Assembly (NCBI RefSeq): GCF_900100335.1
Contig: NZ_FNFE01000004.1
Coordinates: forward strand, 124,001 to 188,000
Length of the DNA stretch: 64,000 nucleotides
DNA from: Natronorubrum texcoconense
GTDB lineage: Archaea; Halobacteriota; Halobacteria; Halobacteriales; Natrialbaceae
Direction: 5' to 3'
Position numbers and translations under genes: made by a program. Within the stretch, counting starts at the first letter, position 1, and every line of letters starts with the position of its first letter. Below the pieces are notes generated by a model that worked only from the letters and a program-made list of their open reading frames with translations, ran no database searches and was not told the origin of the DNA. Shown piece by piece: positions 9,295-18,054 of the stretch.

Positions 9295-10326
9295 ATGCCA
9301 ACAGCAGATCTCGAGACGCTCCCCGGCGTTGGACCGGCAACTGCAGAGAAGCTCAACGAATCTGGATTCGAATCCTTCCAGAGTCTCGCCGTCGCCTCAC
9401 CCTCCGAACTCTCGAACACGGCCGACGTCGGCGAGTCCACGGCCGCGGACATCGTTCGCGCCGCGCGTGACGCAGCCGACATCGGTGGCTTCGAGACCGG
9501 GACTACGGTCCTGGAACGACGGAACGAAATCGGCAAATTGAGCTGGCACATCGACGAGGTCGACGACCTGCTCGGTGGCGGCATCGAGACCCAGTCGATC
9601 ACCGAAGTCTACGGCGAGTTCGGCTCCGGGAAATCGCAGGTCACTCACCAGATGGCCGTCAACGTCCAGCTCCCCAAGGAGGTCGGCGGGCTCCACGGCT
9701 CCTGTATCTTCGTGGACAGCGAGGACACGTTCCGACCCGAGCGGATCGACGACATGGTTCGCGGGCTTCCGGACGAGGCCATCAACGCGGCGCTCGAGGA
9801 TCGAGAGATCGAGGGCTCGGCCGACGACAAAGACGCTGTCGACGAACTCATCGACGACATCCTCGACAAGATCCACGTCGCGAAGGCGTTCAACTCCAAC
9901 CACCAGATGCTGCTGGCCGAGAAGGCCAAGGAGCTGGCCAGCGAGCACGAGGACTCGGAGTACCCCGTCCGCCTGCTCGCGGTCGACTCCCTGACCGCCC
10001 ACTTCCGCGCGGAGTACGTCGGCCGTGGCCAGCTCGCGGACCGACAGCAGAAGCTCAACAAGCACCTCCACGACCTCGATAAGGTCGGAAACCTCTACAA
10101 CGCCGCCGTGATCGTCACGAACCAGGTCGCCTCGAACCCCGACTCGTTCTTCGGCGACCCGACCCAGCCGATCGGTGGCAACATCCTCGGCCACAAGTCC
10201 ACGTTCCGGATCTACCTTCGCAAGTCGAAAGGCGACAAGCGGATCGTCAAACTGGTCGACGCGCCGAACCTCGCCGACGGCGAAAGTGTCATGCGCGTCC
10301 AGGGCGACGGGCTGAAGCCGGAGTAA
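9295..10326 (+). CDS. radA: DNA repair and recombination protein RadA (archaeal Rad51/RecA)
   Basis: 343 residues from [13 protein letters not shown]. An upstream in-frame ATG at 9268 would add nine residues unlike the family. Residues 1-65 form the helix-hairpin-helix DNA-binding domain ([12 protein letters not shown]). Walker A is GEFGSGKSQ at 107-115, and Walker B lies within [15 protein letters not shown]. The L2-region sequence [20 protein letters not shown] is typical of RadA. It forms ATP-dependent filaments that perform strand exchange in homologous recombination. It stands alone, with no operon partner. Confidence 0.97.
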   Translation: MPTADLETLPGVGPATAEKLNESGFESFQSLAVASPSELSNTADVGESTAADIVRAARDAADIGGFETGTTVLERRNEIGKLSWHIDEVDDLLGGGIETQSITEVYGEFGSGKSQVTHQMAVNVQLPKEVGGLHGSCIFVDSEDTFRPERIDDMVRGLPDEAINAALEDREIEGSADDKDAVDELIDDILDKIHVAKAFNSNHQMLLAEKAKELASEHEDSEYPVRLLAVDSLTAHFRAEYVGRGQLADRQQKLNKHLHDLDKVGNLYNAAVIVTNQVASNPDSFFGDPTQPIGGNILGHKSTFRIYLRKSKGDKRIVKLVDAPNLADGESVMRVQGDGLKPE

Positions 10327-10358
10327 GCGACGTCCCTTCGGCGTCGACGGCGTAGTTT

Positions 10359-10634
10359 TTACGCGACTGGTTCTACCGAGACCGCCACTGCCGCTTCGGC
10401 AGTACTGTCGACAGTGATCTCGTATCCCACGTAAACGAAGCTTACGCGACCCGTACGCGGCTCTCCTCCGCGTGTCGGTTCGAACAACGCGTCCAACGCT
10501 TCCGGGTCGATCACGTTCCACAGCGGCGGCAGCGTCAGTGGATCACAGTCCTCGGCCTCGCTCACGGCGTCGACGATCGTTTCGGTAACGGAGGGGGGTG
10601 CGGGTCGGTCTTCGGACAGTGTGTGGACAATCAT
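10359..10634 (-). CDS. HalOD1 domain protein (haloarchaeal output domain)
   Basis: 91 residues from the ATG at 10634. I prefer this start because a TATA-like tttactata lies about 25 bp upstream on the minus strand. The pattern LTLPPLWNVIDPEALDALF followed by RVSFVYVGYEITVD is the HalOD1 signature, a small alpha/beta domain found alone or at the end of haloarchaeal signalling proteins. Its partner and output are unknown. It lies convergent to radA. Confidence 0.8.
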   Translation of the reverse strand: MIVHTLSEDRPAPPSVTETIVDAVSEAEDCDPLTLPPLWNVIDPEALDALFEPTRGGEPRTGRVSFVYVGYEITVDSTAEAAVAVSVEPVA

Positions 10635-10876
10635 CGAAATCCGTACGCCACGATATAGTAAATAGCTATCTGTGATCGGTGCTTTGCTGGAGAATTCGAA
10701 ATACTGACAGGCCACGGACGCTTCTGGAGGCCATCAGTTATCGGTCACTGGCTCTCGTCGTTGCGAGGCGAATCAGGTCGAACGGGCGAGACGAAGATGC
10801 GACGCTATCACGTGAGAACTGGACGAATGCCGCACTCGAATTATTCGGCCGAACCCCGACTCTTGGGACCCCGGAC

Positions 10877-11296
10877 TCAGTCCTCGGTCGTCGTTTTCTC
10901 GACGTCGAGTTCGCCCTGGTAGATCTCCGCGCCGTCCTGTGCAACCTTTTCTGCTAGTACGGCACACTTGATCCGCATCGGCGAGATGTCGACGCCGAGC
11001 ATATCAATCACGTCGTCGCGGTCCATCTCGAGTAACTCCTCGATCGTCGTCCCCGGAAGTTTCGTCGAGAGCATGCTCGCGGAGGCCTGACTGATCGCAC
11101 AGCCGTCGCCCGAGAACGCGACCTGTTCGATCGTCTCCTCGTCGTCCTCGAGGACGACGTCCATGCGAATCTCGTCGCCGCACATCGGGTTCTCGCCGAT
11201 GTGCGTGAACGTCGGATCCTCGATCTCCCCGTAGTTACGAGGGTTCTTGTAGTGGTCGAGGATCTGCTGTCTGTACATATCGGAGCCCAGTCCCAT
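10877..11296 (-). CDS. sufU: SufU/IscU-type iron-sulfur cluster scaffold
   Basis: 139 residues from MGLGSDMYRQQILDHYKNPRN. The three conserved cysteines are C39 (NPMCGDEI), C66 (GDGCAISQAS) and C111 (RIKCAVL), with D41 next to the first. This is the cluster or sulfur acceptor arrangement of U-type scaffolds. The GDGCAISQASASML stretch resembles the zinc-containing SufU group, which takes sulfur from SufS. A sufS gene lies 4 kb away on the same strand, not adjacent, so they are probably partners but not one operon. The in-frame upstream extension lacks family similarity. Confidence 0.9.
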   Translation of the reverse strand: MGLGSDMYRQQILDHYKNPRNYGEIEDPTFTHIGENPMCGDEIRMDVVLEDDEETIEQVAFSGDGCAISQASASMLSTKLPGTTIEELLEMDRDDVIDMLGVDISPMRIKCAVLAEKVAQDGAEIYQGELDVEKTTTED

Positions 11297-11450
11297 TGGT
11301 GTGTACGGATAGACGCGAGAGTTGTAAAAGGGTTCCGGGGCTCCGCACGACGTCGGTATTTCGGTCGCGAGACGGCCTGTGTGTACGCGACCGACGTGAA
11401 AACGGTTGCTGGTCGATGCGCCGATAGTCACGACTGAACCGATTTACACA

Positions 11451-11468
11451 CCGATCGCATGCGATCGG
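11451..11468. repeat. Perfect 18-bp palindrome CCGATCGCATGCGATCGG
   Basis: It is fully self-complementary, with partly pairing ACAC/GTGT flanks. It lies 22 bp downstream of the stop of the small membrane gene at 11490 and about 155 bp before the sufU start. It could act as a transcript-end hairpin or an operator. GATC-rich palindromes are common in high-GC haloarchaea, so chance is not excluded. Confidence 0.5.
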
Positions 11469-11489
11469 GTGTACAGTAGTTTTCAGTGG

Positions 11490-11747
11490 TTACGACGAGC
11501 CCTGATCGATCGGCGGGTTCCAGTAGCAGGCATCGACGACGACGGCCGCGCCGACGACTGCAGCGACGGCCATCGCCTGAACGAGCGAGACGCTCGAGAC
11601 GCTCGCCGCGACCAGTGCAACCGCGAACGCAACCGGAACGACCAGCAGCAGGATATCGTACCGGTCGGCCGCGGCGAGAACGCCGATCAGGGTCTCGAAC
11701 GGGTCCCGTTTGGGACGGCCGATCGTTTTCTCGTACATCGTTCTCAC
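11490..11747 (-). CDS. Small conserved membrane protein of unknown function
   Basis: 85 residues. A basic head (MRTMYEKTIGRPKRDPFETL) is followed by two hydrophobic segments (about 33-50 and 54-72) and a short polar tail. An internal ATG three codons in (MYEKTIGRP) is an equally good start. I do not recognise the family. Composition and GC are typical of the host, which supports a real gene. It lies upstream of sufU on the same strand but about 190 bp apart. Confidence 0.6.
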   Translation of the reverse strand: MRTMYEKTIGRPKRDPFETLIGVLAAADRYDILLLVVPVAFAVALVAASVSSVSLVQAMAVAAVVGAAVVVDACYWNPPIDQGSS

Positions 11748-11897
11748 CTCGGCACCGGCCAGTACGATTGCGGGCCAAAAAAATTCTTCGCGGGTTTGTT
11801 ATTTATACGGGGAGGCAGATGGGAGTCTCGAGCCAGATACTTCTCGATCGCCCGCGGCTCACGCGTATCGCTCCCTGCTCACCATCTTGCCCTCTAC

Positions 11898-12536
11898 TCA
11901 CCGCTCGCCGGCGACTTCCGCGTCGAACTGCGCGACGTACTCGCGGACGAACGCCGCGCGTTCGTCGGCGATGCGGCTGCCGGCGGTGGTGTACATGCGC
12001 TCAGGGAGGTCGAGAATCTTCTTGTGGAGGTGGTTGTACTGAGCCCTGCCGTCGGGCGTTTCGTCGTCGGCGACCGGCACCGCGGGATCGTAAATCGGCG
12101 AGCCGACCTCGCCGCCGTAGGCGAAGACGCGAGCGATCCCGAGCGCGCCGAGGGCGTCGAGGTTGTCCGCGTCGCTGACGATCCGTGCCTCGAGCGTCTC
12201 GGGTTCGATCGCGTTCGAGTATCGGTGCGCGCGAACGCAGTGCTGGACGCGCTCGATCGTCGCCGCGTCCGCACCGACGTCCTCGAGGATTCGACCCGCT
12301 TCCGCGGCCCCCCAGGTCGCGTGGTCGTCGATCTCGCCCCGATCTTCCCGTTCCCGCCCGATATCGTGGAGGAGAACGGCGAGACCCACGATGCGGTCGT
12401 CGATCGACGCCGACTCCGGATGGCGGTCGATCAGCGTCTCCGCGAGCGTCTCGACCCGCTGGACGTGGTGCCAGTCGTGGGCCGGCGGGGCGTCCTCGAA
12501 GTACGGGCGGGCGCGGGTTCGGACTGTCTCGAGCAT
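11898..12536 (-). CDS. HD-domain metal-dependent phosphohydrolase
   Basis: 212 residues from MLETVRTRARPYFEDAP. The HD signature is spread over HDWHHVQRV (H23/H24), LLHDIG (H57-D58) and SDADNLDALG (D124), plus HCVRAHRYS. It matches the small YedJ/YpgQ-like HD hydrolases that remove phosphate from nucleotides or related substrates. The substrate cannot be deduced. The in-frame extension upstream is Arg-rich and unlike the family, so I placed the start at 12536. Confidence 0.85.
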   Translation of the reverse strand: MLETVRTRARPYFEDAPPAHDWHHVQRVETLAETLIDRHPESASIDDRIVGLAVLLHDIGREREDRGEIDDHATWGAAEAGRILEDVGADAATIERVQHCVRAHRYSNAIEPETLEARIVSDADNLDALGALGIARVFAYGGEVGSPIYDPAVPVADDETPDGRAQYNHLHKKILDLPERMYTTAGSRIADERAAFVREYVAQFDAEVAGER

Positions 12537-12677
12537 GCCGGTCGTGTTTCGACGAGGCGGGGATAAACGTACAGATCTCGAGCGGTTGCGCGGCCGTATT
12601 CGGTCGCCGGTCTCGTAGCGAACGTGACCCACTTCAGCGACTCGTCGACCGGGACTGCACGTCTTCGGCCGGTCCCG

Positions 12678-13129
12678 TCAGCACTGGTCCGAGAGGTGTT
12701 TTCGCATACACGTCGCCGACGCAGAACAGAGGTCGTCGAACTGGGTCGTCTCTCGGATCGCGGCCGGCGCGTCGGCCCGCTCGAGTTCCGCGTAGCCGCG
12801 ATTCGCAAAGAAGTCGGTAGCGGTCGTCGTGAGCAGGTACAGCGTCTCGACGCCGTCGGCTCGAGCCCGGCGTTCCAACGCGTCACAGAGCGCCGTTCCG
12901 AAGCCGCTCCCGCGGGCCGACTGTTCGACGACGACGGATCGGAGAAGTCCGTCGGTTCCGTCGGACTCGAGGCCTCCGACACCGACCCGTTCGTCTCCGG
13001 CGTAGCCGACGTAGAACCGGGCGGGCGTGGTCCGAACGTCCGACGTGGGCAACTCGTTCGCGTCCAGCAGGGTTTCGACGTACGAGCGTTCTCGTCGGCC
13101 CGACGGAGGGTGAGTGTCGCACCGCTCAT
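12678..13129 (-). CDS. ArsN2-like GNAT N-acetyltransferase, reading frame broken near the N-terminus
   Basis: The main frame encodes YVETLLDANELPTSDVR, then VVVEQSARGSGFGTAL (acetyl-CoA loop) and the C-terminal IRETTQFDDLCSASATCM. That last segment is typical of the ArsN2 group found in arsenic-resistance loci. The first beta strand, MSGATLTLRRADE, starts at the ATG at 13129 but is in another frame; one extra G near 13090-13094 would join it smoothly to ERSYVETLL. As sequenced, the only uninterrupted frame begins at 13163, inside the end of the adjacent transposable element. Sequencing error, true pseudogene, or use of the 13163 start are all possible. Confidence 0.75.
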
Positions 13130-13159
13130 ACCCGTCGCCACGACGTACCGAAACTAATG

Positions 13160-13300
13160 ACATCCTCCCCGGCGTGAACGCCGAGGTTTCCCGTACCGCG
13201 TTGGGATATTAGGGTTCGCGGTTCGACCCTTGTTCTCGCGGGGCGAAACTGCCCTCGCTACGGTCGAACAAGTGAACCGCTGGCTGTGCCATCCAGCCGT
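13160..13300 (-). ncRNA. Predicted omega/reRNA at the tnpB 3' end
   Basis: In the TnpB family a guide RNA is made from the end of tnpB through the right-end hairpin, and the guide is the flanking host DNA. The expected hairpin (13170-13183) and conserved right end are present. The guide would then begin ATTAGTTTCGGTACGTCG just outside the element. This is inferred from the family; I did not detect the RNA itself, and the length is approximate. Confidence 0.35.
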
Positions 13301-14543
13301 TATCCCTATCCCGGCCACCGTCTGTGGCGAGATTCGGGAGTACCTTTCGTCGGATATTCTCGGCTCCGTTAACGTCGGCGTTGGCGACCGTTCCACAGTC
13401 GTCACAGACGTACAACCCGCGTTCGATACGCTGGTTCCCGTCTTTCGTCCCACACGACGAACACGTTTTCGAGGTATCACGCTCGGACTTCCGAACGACC
13501 TCGATACCTTCGTCCTCAGCCTTGTATTCGAGCATCGACGTGAAGCGGTCGAACGCCCACCCGTGAAGGTCGAGGTTGCCGTGGTCGCCCCAGTTGCGGG
13601 CGTCTCCGTTCTCGTCGTCGCGGATACCGCCAAGGTCGCCAATCACGATGGTCCCGACGCTACGTTGCTTGCACGCCGAAACGATGCGCTTCGAGAGCGT
13701 ATGCAAGAAGTGGGTTCGGCGCTCGGTCTGTTTCCGGTCGAGCCGGCGCGCTTCCCAAGAGGCTGAATCGTCGCACTTCGCCCGTTCTTTGGCGAAGTAG
13801 TAGATATCCTCCTTGAGCGCGCCACCGGGATACAACGTAGCTTCGTCTCCATACGAGACGGTAGCGAAGTTGCATATCCCGAGGTCGATACCGGCGGTTC
13901 GGTCGCCCGATGAACGGAATTCGACCTCATGCCGGCAGACGATATGCAACCGCCACTCTCCGTGTTCGTAGACCGCACGAACCAGTTGGACGTTCTCGAT
14001 TTCGGCGTCCGGTCGGGTTTCATATTCGCACAGAAGAAAGTCCGACCAATGCGCTTTGAGGTTCCGCCCTTTCGAGAGACGGATACGTCCGTTCTTCGGG
14101 TCGTGCTTGAAGCCGTCTTCTTTGAATGTGACGGTCGAACGTGGGTGGTCGTCGCCGTGTTTTCGGTTAGCGTGAGACCGTCGGTCTCACGGACCATTCG
14201 AACGGGCGCTACGCGCCCGTGAGAAGAAGCCGGGCGGATTCGCGTTCTTGTTCCCGTTTCGGCGGTGGCCGTACCAACTCTTGAACGCCTCAGACAATTC
14301 TTCGAGAACTGCCTGACTTGACTGTGCGTTGAGGTCAGCGTAGCGTTCGTGGTTTTTAAGGTACGACTTGAGCGCGCCTTCGCCGGGAATTGTCCCCGTT
14401 TCGTCCCAAATGCGCCCGATGGTCCACCGGGCAACATTCCAGAGTTTTGAGGCCGCGAACCCGAGCGAATCGAGACCGTCGCGGACCTGTTGCTGGTTGC
14501 GTATGGACGCAACATGGGTCCGGGTGACGGTCCTTTTCGCCAT
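13209..14543 (-). pseudogene. tnpB: RNA-guided endonuclease TnpB, interrupted by a 60-bp insertion with a stop
   Basis: The N-terminal part (14543 to 14187) reads MAKRTVTRTHVASIRNQQQV and onward. The C-terminal part contains TAGIDLGICNFATVSYG (RuvC I), IVIGDLGGI (RuvC II) and the zinc ribbon CSSCG...CDDCG, then NADVNGAENIRR (RuvC III). Between them, a 60-bp hairpin-rich insert is in frame but carries a TGA (14187-14189). Removing it would restore a protein of roughly 424 residues with all catalytic motifs. As sequenced, only fragments or readthrough product are expected. Confidence 0.85.
14171..14233. repeat. Hairpin-rich insertion inside tnpB
   Basis: About 60 bp interrupt the conserved PPG(Y)RKHGDDHP stretch of TnpB. 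The insert holds two near-perfect hairpins, ACGGGCGC-3 nt-GCGCCCGT and GTGAGACC-3 nt-GGTCTCAC, and an outer pair TCTCACGG/CCGTGAGA. CGTGAGA occurs at both ends as a direct repeat. Its length is a multiple of three, but it supplies a TGA. Confidence 0.7.
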
Positions 14544-14746
14544 ACATAGTCTATGTCACTGAGTTGACTTATAGGTTGGCCGTGCACGGTGAAAGTGAAT
14601 ATCCGGCCGGCCATCGACGGAGGTTGCGGAACGGAGCGTACGCGATTCACGCCCGGCCTTCGGCCTCAAGACGGGATTATCTCGCTGTTGAGAGATACCT
14701 TCGGCGGAGTCACGTCGGACCGTTCGTGATTGAGGGAGGGTCGTGA

Positions 14747-15169
14747 TCACTCTCGAGCGTTCGCTGACCCGACTACTGCCGGCCGGACGATGTGCCGAGC
14801 CACGGAGGTAACTGCAATGCTCCACATAAAGACGACGCAGAATTGCGTGAACGTCGGGAGGTGTTCTCTCGGGAACACCACCCACATGAGGGCCGTACCG
14901 ACGGCGATGCTCGCGAGGGCGACGATCGTCATGGTCCCGTCGCTACGGTTCGACCCGATCTGGGCGCCCTCTAGCAGGAGCGTTACCGCAACGCCGGAGA
15001 GCACGCCGATACCGACGGCGACCGCTATCGCTTCGCTCGAGACGATCTCTCGAGCGGACGACGGCAGTAGCAACAGTGGTGTCAGTGCGATGGCGTACAG
15101 CAGACTCTGTATCGCCCTCGCTTGCTCGTTCGAGCCGCGATAGATGTCGCCGAGAGACACGTTCTCCAT
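14747..15169 (-). CDS. Four-helix membrane protein of unknown function
   Basis: 140 residues with four hydrophobic segments (about 18-36, 46-66, 80-97 and 105-125) joined by short loops, and a polar N-terminal 17 residues. No family motif is recognised. It lies between the TnpB element and sufS. Codon use fits the host. The function is unknown. Confidence 0.6.
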   Translation of the reverse strand: MENVSLGDIYRGSNEQARAIQSLLYAIALTPLLLLPSSAREIVSSEAIAVAVGIGVLSGVAVTLLLEGAQIGSNRSDGTMTIVALASIAVGTALMWVVFPREHLPTFTQFCVVFMWSIAVTSVARHIVRPAVVGSANARE

Positions 15170-15259
15170 TACCGACTATTAGTCTCGCTGCCATATAACG
15201 ATGCGTATGGAAATACGGTACGACTCCGCTCACCGCTGCGTGTGTTCGCAGGCGTTCGC

Positions 15260-15283
15260 CTATGCGAACAGCTGCCGCGCATC
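15260..15283 (-). repeat. Duplicated sufS 3' terminus
   Basis: Minus-strand reading gives codons for DARQLFA and a TAG stop, matching the real sufS end DARQLFS-TGA 82 bp away. Fourteen bases (agctgccgcgcatc, 15270-15283 and 15352-15365) are identical. The DNA between is self-complementary filler (GAAGCGGCGAAGCCGCTTC). It appears that filler was inserted at the gene end with a duplication of its last codons. Confidence 0.7.
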
Positions 15284-15341
15284 TACGAAGCGGCGAAGCC
15301 GCTTCGAGCCTTGCGTTGCTCGGCGAGACGTCCCTCGCACG

Positions 15342-16586
15342 TCAGCTAAAGAGCTGCCGCGCATCGTCTAACGCCGCAACCATCTTGTCGACCTCCTCCC
15401 GCGTATTGTAGACGTAGAACGACGCTCGAGTCGACGCCGCCACACCGAGCTTGTCGTGTAGCGGCTGGGTACAGTGATCGCCGGCGCGAACCGCGACCGT
15501 GTGGTCGTTCATGATCGAGGCGAGGTCGTGGGCGTGGACGCCGTCGATGTTGAAGCTGACCAGCCCGCCGCGGTCGGGGCCGCCCTCGGGACCGTAGATC
15601 TCGACGTCGCCCTCGGCCTCGAGTCGGTCGTAGGCGTAGGCGGCGAGCTCCTCCTCGTGGGCTCGAATGCGGTCCATCCCAATGTCCTCGAGCCAGTCGA
15701 TCGCCGCGTGGAGGCCGACAGCTTCGGCGATCGGCGGCGTGCCGGGTTCGAACTTCCAGGGGAGGTCGCCCCAGGTCGAGTCCTCGAAGGTGACCTTCCG
15801 GATCATGCCGCCGCCGTAGAGGTAGGGCTGGAGCTCCTCGAGCAACTCCTGCTTGCCGTAGAGGACGCCGATACCGGTGGGACCAGCCATCTTGTGGCCC
15901 GAGAAGGCGTAGAAGTCGGCGTCGATCTCCTCGACGTCGACGGGACGGTTCGGCACCGCCTGTGCGCCGTCGATAAAGGAGAGGGCCCCGTGCTCGTGGG
16001 CGAGATCGGTGAGTTCGGAGACGGGGTTGACCGTGCCCAGCGTGTTCGAGACGTGGACGGCGGAGACGATGGCCGCGTCGTCGTCGATCAGTTCGCGGGC
16101 GTGATCCATGTCCAGCCGGCCGGTGTCGTCGACGCGGATGTACTCGACGTCGGCGCCGGTCTGGTGGGCGATCTGTTGCCAGGTGACCAGCGAGGCGTGG
16201 TGTTCCATCTCCGTGAGGACGACCCGGTCGCCGGGCTCGAGTTCGTTCAGCCCCCACGAGTAGGCGAGCAGGTTCTCGCTCTCGGTCGTGTTCTTGGTGA
16301 AGATGATCTCCTCGCGGCCGTCGGCGTTGATGAACTCCGCGACGCGGTCGTGGGCCTCCTCATAGAGGATCGAGGCCTCCTGGCTGAGGTGGTGGATCCC
16401 CCGGTGGACGTTGGCGTTGGACTCTCGGTAGTAGTCGCTCATCGCGTCGACGACCGCGTCTGGGGTCTGGGTCGTCGCCGCGTTGTCGAGGTAGACGACC
16501 TGCTGGCCGTCGAACTCCCGCTCGAGGATGGGGAACTCCTCGCGGATGGACTCGACGTCGAGCGCCTCGAGATTCTGCTGACTCAT
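15342..16586 (-). CDS. sufS: Cysteine desulfurase SufS (group II, PLP-dependent)
   Basis: 414 residues. The PLP lysine lies in FSGHKMAGPTGIGVLYG. The cysteine that carries the persulfide is in RAGDHCTQPLHDKLG, the short RxGxHC form of group II desulfurases. HVSNTLGTVNPV and FIDGAQAVPN line the cofactor pocket. It supplies sulfur for Fe-S cluster assembly, probably to the SufU scaffold encoded at 11296. It stands alone, without sufBCD. Its last codons are repeated downstream at 15260-15283. Confidence 0.95.
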   Translation of the reverse strand: MSQQNLEALDVESIREEFPILEREFDGQQVVYLDNAATTQTPDAVVDAMSDYYRESNANVHRGIHHLSQEASILYEEAHDRVAEFINADGREEIIFTKNTTESENLLAYSWGLNELEPGDRVVLTEMEHHASLVTWQQIAHQTGADVEYIRVDDTGRLDMDHARELIDDDAAIVSAVHVSNTLGTVNPVSELTDLAHEHGALSFIDGAQAVPNRPVDVEEIDADFYAFSGHKMAGPTGIGVLYGKQELLEELQPYLYGGGMIRKVTFEDSTWGDLPWKFEPGTPPIAEAVGLHAAIDWLEDIGMDRIRAHEEELAAYAYDRLEAEGDVEIYGPEGGPDRGGLVSFNIDGVHAHDLASIMNDHTVAVRAGDHCTQPLHDKLGVAASTRASFYVYNTREEVDKMVAALDDARQLFS

Positions 16587-17073
16587 TGGCTGCTAGCAGG
16601 AACCCCAGACAAAACACTCCTTCGGTCCGACGGCACTCGTATCGGTCGAACCGGGTCCGTACGAATCCGTCTCGCCGGATCTGGACTGTTCGCACGCAAC
16701 CCGCTCACTTCGGATCTGGAGCGCTCGAATTCGACGAGTTTACCGGTCGATCAGGGGAGAGACGAGTGCTTACGGAGTCGACAAATGGAGGGAGCGACGG
16801 GACTGCAAGAAGGGGAACAGGGCGGACGGTTGGTGGGTGGGTGCCTCGGCAGGGAACGTGGGCTGGTTGGTCAGGTGGTCCAGTATCGGTGCCCCGCCAG
16901 TCACACTGTCCCCTGGCGACCGACATATCAGTGTTTCCAAACCATGTTGGTACGTGAGAGACGGCCGTAGTGACCTGTTCGGGAGCGCCGCACTCCCAAC
17001 GGATCGTCGCGTGTTCTTCCCCTGAAATCGTGCCCCCGTAATTAAATACTCCTCCTGTGTGTTCTCCAACAAA
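16587..17073. other. 487-bp intergenic region with a G-rich stretch
   Basis: No convincing gene. Between about 16786 and 16885 the plus strand is strongly G-biased and includes GGTTGGTGGGTGGG (16828-16841), which could form a two-quartet G-quadruplex. Such strand asymmetry is unusual in this window. It may mark a non-coding RNA or leader. The last 35 bp hold the promoter of the ABC transporter. Confidence 0.4.
17039..17049 (+). promoter_or_regulatory. TATA box of the ABC-2 exporter operon
   Basis: The sequence taattaaata ends about 25 bp before the ATG at 17074. This spacing fits a leaderless haloarchaeal transcript and favours that ATG over the GTG at 17059. Confidence 0.6.
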
Positions 17074-18054
17074 ATGGCTGCGATCGAAACGGTCGGACTG
17101 ACGAAGCAGTACGGTGACCTCACCGCCGTCGACGACCTCGATCTCACGATCGAGGAGGGCGAGGTGTTCGGATTTTTAGGGCCGAACGGCGCGGGCAAGT
17201 CGACGACGATCAACATGCTGCTCGATTTCACCCGTCCGAGCGCGGGGTCGGCGACGGTGCTCGGCTACGACGCCCAGGACGAAGCCGACGCGATCAGTCC
17301 CCGCGTTGGGGTCCTCCCGGAGGGGTTCGACATCTACCCTCGCCTCACGGGACGTCGACACATCGAGTTCGCGATCGAGACCAAAGACGCCGCCGACGAT
17401 CCCGACGCGGTCCTCGAGCGCGTGGGACTTTCGGCCGACGACGCCGCGCGTCCCGCCGGCGACTACTCGAAGGGAATGCGCCAGCGGCTCGCGACCGGGA
17501 TGGCGCTGGTCGGCGATCCCGACCTGCTCATCATGGACGAACCCTCGAGCGGGCTCGACCCCCACGGTATCCGCGAGATGCAAGAGCTCGTCCGTTCGGA
17601 AGCCGAGACGGGGACGACCGTCTTCTTCTCGAGCCATATTCTGGAACACGTCGAAGCCGTCTGCGACCGGATCGGCGTGTTGAACGAGGGCGAACTCGTC
17701 GCCGTCGACACCATCGAGGGGCTCCGCGAGTCGATCGGCGGCGGCGGGACGATGGAGCTGACACTCGCTGATTCTGCCGACGCGTTCCGCGACGCCGTCG
17801 GCGCCGTCGACGGAATCGCCGACGTCACCGTCTCGGGCCGCACGCTCGAGTGTTCGATCGCCGATCCGGCGGCGAAAGCCGGCGCCGTGATCGCGCTCGA
17901 CGACGCTGGGACGACGGTTCGGGACGTCCGGATCGAGGACGTCTCGCTCGAGTCGCTGTTCACGACGCTGACGAACGGCGGTGACGACCCCGGAGGACGG
18001 AGTACTGACGAAACGGAGAGCCCTGCGGCCGCGACGCCGGAGGTGGCCGAATGA
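17074..18054 (+). CDS. ABC transporter ATP-binding protein (ABC-2 type exporter)
   Basis: 326 residues from MAAIETVGLTKQYGDL. Walker A is GPNGAGKST at 36-44; the signature is YSKGMRQRLA; Walker B is LLIMDEPSSGLDP; the H-loop is in FFSSHILEHVE. A C-terminal extension of about 100 residues ends Asp/Glu/Pro-rich, like the DUF4162-type tail of many ABC-2 ATPases. The stop overlaps the permease ATG by four bases (ATGA). The substrate is unknown. Confidence 0.92.
   Translation: MAAIETVGLTKQYGDLTAVDDLDLTIEEGEVFGFLGPNGAGKSTTINMLLDFTRPSAGSATVLGYDAQDEADAISPRVGVLPEGFDIYPRLTGRRHIEFAIETKDAADDPDAVLERVGLSADDAARPAGDYSKGMRQRLATGMALVGDPDLLIMDEPSSGLDPHGIREMQELVRSEAETGTTVFFSSHILEHVEAVCDRIGVLNEGELVAVDTIEGLRESIGGGGTMELTLADSADAFRDAVGAVDGIADVTVSGRTLECSIADPAAKAGAVIALDDAGTTVRDVRIEDVSLESLFTTLTNGGDDPGGRSTDETESPAAATPEVAE

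Larger units (their letters stand above)
13160..14580 (-). mobile_element. IS200/IS605-superfamily tnpB-only (IS1341-type) element
   Basis: The element contains only a tnpB gene. Its right end is marked by the terminal hairpin CGGCGTGAACGCCG at 13170-13183 followed by the typical AGGATGTC edge near 13160 (minus-strand reading). The left end is less clear; I place it just beyond the tnpB promoter (CCTATAAG, about 28 bp before the ATG). No tnpA is present, so it cannot move alone. The right end lies only about 30 bp upstream of the arsN2-like start at 13129 and probably displaced that gene's promoter. Confidence 0.75.

Noticed and set aside
14600-14740. GCCGGCC-rich stretch beyond the tnpB start considered as part of the element or a tnpA remnant
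   Set aside because: No tnpA motif (HUH) can be read in any frame; the boundary is left approximate.
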